Positions 61,401-64,000 of a stretch of 64,000 nucleotides of DNA are shown here, piece after piece. The notes below the pieces were generated by a model that was not told the DNA's origin, did not search any database, and was given only the letters and a program-made list of their open reading frames with translations. The translations under genes were made by a program, and so were the position numbers. The stretch is from Certhia americana (Eukaryota; Chordata; Aves; Passeriformes; Certhiidae), in assembly GCA_018697195.1 (NCBI GenBank), contig CM031870.1:8873380-8937379 (forward strand), given 5' to 3'. Every line of letters begins with the position of its first letter. The first letter of the stretch is position 1.

Positions 61401-64000
61401 AGGAGAACGTGGTAGTTAAGATTACACAACCCTTTTAAAAAATGAACATAAATGTTTAGCAACCCAATGATGTTTTTTCTCCCTTAGCTCCAAGGCAGCA
61501 ATCAATTCTTTTTATTCTCCACCCCCAGTACACTGGCAACTGGCCGTTTTGCTGCATTAAAAATCTGTGTAGAATATGCAAAAGTCCCTCTTTTAGAAAA
61601 GGAAAAATCCTTCTTTCCCATCTTGCATTAGCCTTGAGGCACAGTCAGTAGGCTAAGGAGTGGGATAGGCTGACTAGTCATATTCCAGGACCTTTGGGAA
61701 TGGAATCCCATCATAATCGATGTACAAGGACATCAAAAGAAGTTTTGCAGTACCACAAGACGTCTCCCAAACTCTACACTAGAACTGGAAACTCAACTGC
61801 TACAAAACTGCAATTTACCACTCGGAACACACACAAGGAACACAAACACTGCTTTGGAAAGGGGAAGAGTGACTGCAAAGTAGCTGAAGAGCTACACCAA
61901 GCACCAGTTTACTTCTTTTTTGGTTTGGGGAATTCTCGACTTTCTTAGGCTGTGCTCCGATTCCCAGGATTTGCCCCTAAAGGCAAATTTTAGTAGAAAA
62001 AAAAAAAAGGCTATTTGATTGGCTCCAAAGCATTTCTAAATTGGATGATACAGTGCACATCAAGCTGTGGAACAGCTTCCATAGCAACACACACTCTCTG
62101 CTTAGTTATTTCTAGGGCATCTGTCAGTGACTGCTCTTTGCACACAGATGCAGGGAGGGAGGGTTGCTTGCAGCCTTGTAAACAGACGCTGTTATTTTCC
62201 AAGCGTATCTGTATTATTGTTAGAGTGCTTCTTGTGAGGGCAGGCAGCAGCAAACTGCTCTTCCAAATTGATTGTGATACAGATTTATATTAACCAGCAT
62301 CTCTCAAACAAAGACTTCAGTGCAGTCTACAAATAGTGTAGAAAACACCCTGCAAGTGACCAGAATTGTAGATTAAACTTTCTGAAGCCAGAAAAATAAA
62401 TTAAGACAAGATCATGCTATCTAGAAATACACAGCAGCTATGCTGAAGCAGAAGACAAGTATTTCCACATACAAAAACAGTCTTAAATATTTCTAAAACG
62501 TTCCCCAAATCCACTTTTTTGGAAGGCATATCAAATAGGTGAAAGTATCAATTTATCTCACCTTCACGATACAGCAAAACAGACTAAGAGTATAACTTGA
62601 AGTCCAACATGTATGTCAAATCACAAAAATTTGTGCCATTATAATGCTTTAGTCAAAATTACTCTATTTCATCTTTGAAGATTTTCTTATATTAGTTCAC
62701 AACTTACACAGTATCAGTATCTTTCCTTGTTTTCACCACCTTGGAAACACCACTACATGCAGGAAAACAAATAGCAGGAAAATAAATATGGATTTATTAT
62801 TTATAATACAAGAAATTTTGAATCCTGAATCTTCTATTTGATATCCTTAAAGAATTTTACAATAACTGAGACATTCTGTATCCAAGTAAATCTCTTCTGT
62901 AGCCAAGTAATAACAGTTGTGACCACAATTTTGAAGATTATGAGTATAGATAAATAAACAAGAGAGGGCTGATAAGCACCTACAATTTCCCTCAACAACA
63001 AAACCACAGGACTTCTGAAAAAAAATTGACTGAATTCAAGAGAGATGTACTTCTAATGTTAGACACTGCTTATTTTTAAAATGTCTGAAATGGAAATGTA
63101 AGTGAAAACAAAAGGTACTACTGTTCTAAGTAACAGCTCTAGAAAATGTCTGCAGCTACTGAAATCATTAACAATTAACACTATAATTCATAGGAAGAAA
63201 ATGTAACTTTTCTCTTATTATTTAAGATTTTGCTAAAATAAACTGATAACTGGATTCCAAGTAGTTTTTAGCGAACAACACTGAATGAGTCACCAAGAAT
63301 ACACATCAAGCACACAGTTAGCAGTTAAAAGCTTTTGTCCTTGGGGTATTTTCGAGTCCACTATCATATTCACTGAACAATGAGTCAGTGGAGAAGATAC
63401 AAAATGTTCTGCATCCCATATAACAAATATATTAACAAAGAAAATATAAAGGAAGAAAATCTTTACTTGAAGAAGAAAACTCAATTTTTTATTACCCACT
63501 CCCTGTTCAGAACAGCCCATGTATGTTGACTTTCAGGCCACACAGCAAGCTTCATTTAGTTTTACTTGGCATTTGTAAATATATTTTCTGACATTTGGAA
63601 AGAGACAGAATTTGATGGGACTTGAAGACAGCAAAACTTTGTAGGACTCTTTACCAATGTTTACTACTGCAATTAGTAATTTAATTTTTTACTCTTGCTT
63701 ATGCCAGGGTTGCTTATATCCTTGGAAATAGTATTCAGGGTTCAGTAATAGGGAGAACAACTGCAGAGCTAAGGAAAGTGGAGGACACCAAGGGAGGACC
63801 ATAGGGAAGTGTCAGGGAGAGAGACACTTAAAATAGGTTGGAATAGTCTAATTATGGTATCCACTAGTAAAGTGCAGAACCTCTGAGTTAATACTCTTTT
63901 GCTATCAACAATATTGGATGAAATCAGCAATAAAATGCAAGCCTCATCTCATTAGTTTTCTGGCCAATTTATCCATTGCTTACTGCTGCTTCATCAGCTC

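Larger units (their letters stand above)
52691..64000. other. Long unannotated AT-rich stretch to the window end
   Basis: No gene is recognised in these 11 kb. It holds a run of 18 A (55786-55803), two perfect hairpins (56024-56047 and 58449-58483), a GTGT/ACAC inverted microsatellite near 58375-58400 and a GC-richer block at 59410-59720. The GC-richer block has open frames on both strands (73-88 residues) with biased composition and no family. Old unrecognised repeats are possible. Confidence 0.5.

Noticed and set aside
62075..62088. RFX X-box-like motif (GCTTCCATAGCAAC)
   Set aside because: Only the right half fits the consensus; the left half has two mismatches. There is no promoter context.

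Overview
The window looks like non-coding nuclear DNA from a bird, probably a passerine. It is AT-rich and CpG-poor, carries 3'-end pieces of CR1 LINEs (the dominant avian LINE), and holds many solo long terminal repeats (LTRs) of endogenous retroviruses (ERVs). I assign the bird from the CR1 tails and the repeat style, recognised from memory, not from a search. I found no protein-coding gene, tRNA, rRNA or CRISPR array. Every long open frame either lies inside a repeat or GC-rich block or looks like a chance frame.

Layout. At 1-18.98 kb there is an inverted pair of 1.4-kb LTRs (family B, 3127-4546 minus and 13269-14633 plus). Between them are a 0.52-kb LTR (family C), a CR1 tail, a second LTR-like block and a minus-strand CR1 tail. 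To the right are an assembly gap bounded by identical 47-bp sequences, an old family A LTR (16488-17282) and a family D LTR with a recognisable promoter (18527-18980). At 19-29 kb are an LTR-like pyrimidine-rich block, a well-preserved family A LTR (23132-23879) and a family E LTR with a duplicated U3 segment (26785-27355). At 29.3-30 kb is the only CpG island, containing a 57-bp GC-rich tandem repeat interrupted by a second assembly gap. At 30-47 kb is mostly unique-looking AT-rich DNA with another preserved family A LTR (37361-38085). At 47-64 kb are a rearranged CR1 fragment, a CR1 3' tail, a CpG-containing LTR-like block near 52.5 kb and several perfect hairpins.

The strongest structural evidence is the target-site duplications (TSDs). 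Three LTRs have perfect 5-bp TSDs (aactg, gtaga, atatg). Two more have 4-of-5 matches, and two have 4-bp repeats. Every LTR appears to be solo: I saw no gag, pol or env reading frames beside any of them.

The item most worth a second look is the CpG island with its broken 57-bp minisatellite, which may be the promoter of an unannotated transcript. I do not see a clearly new biological system here.
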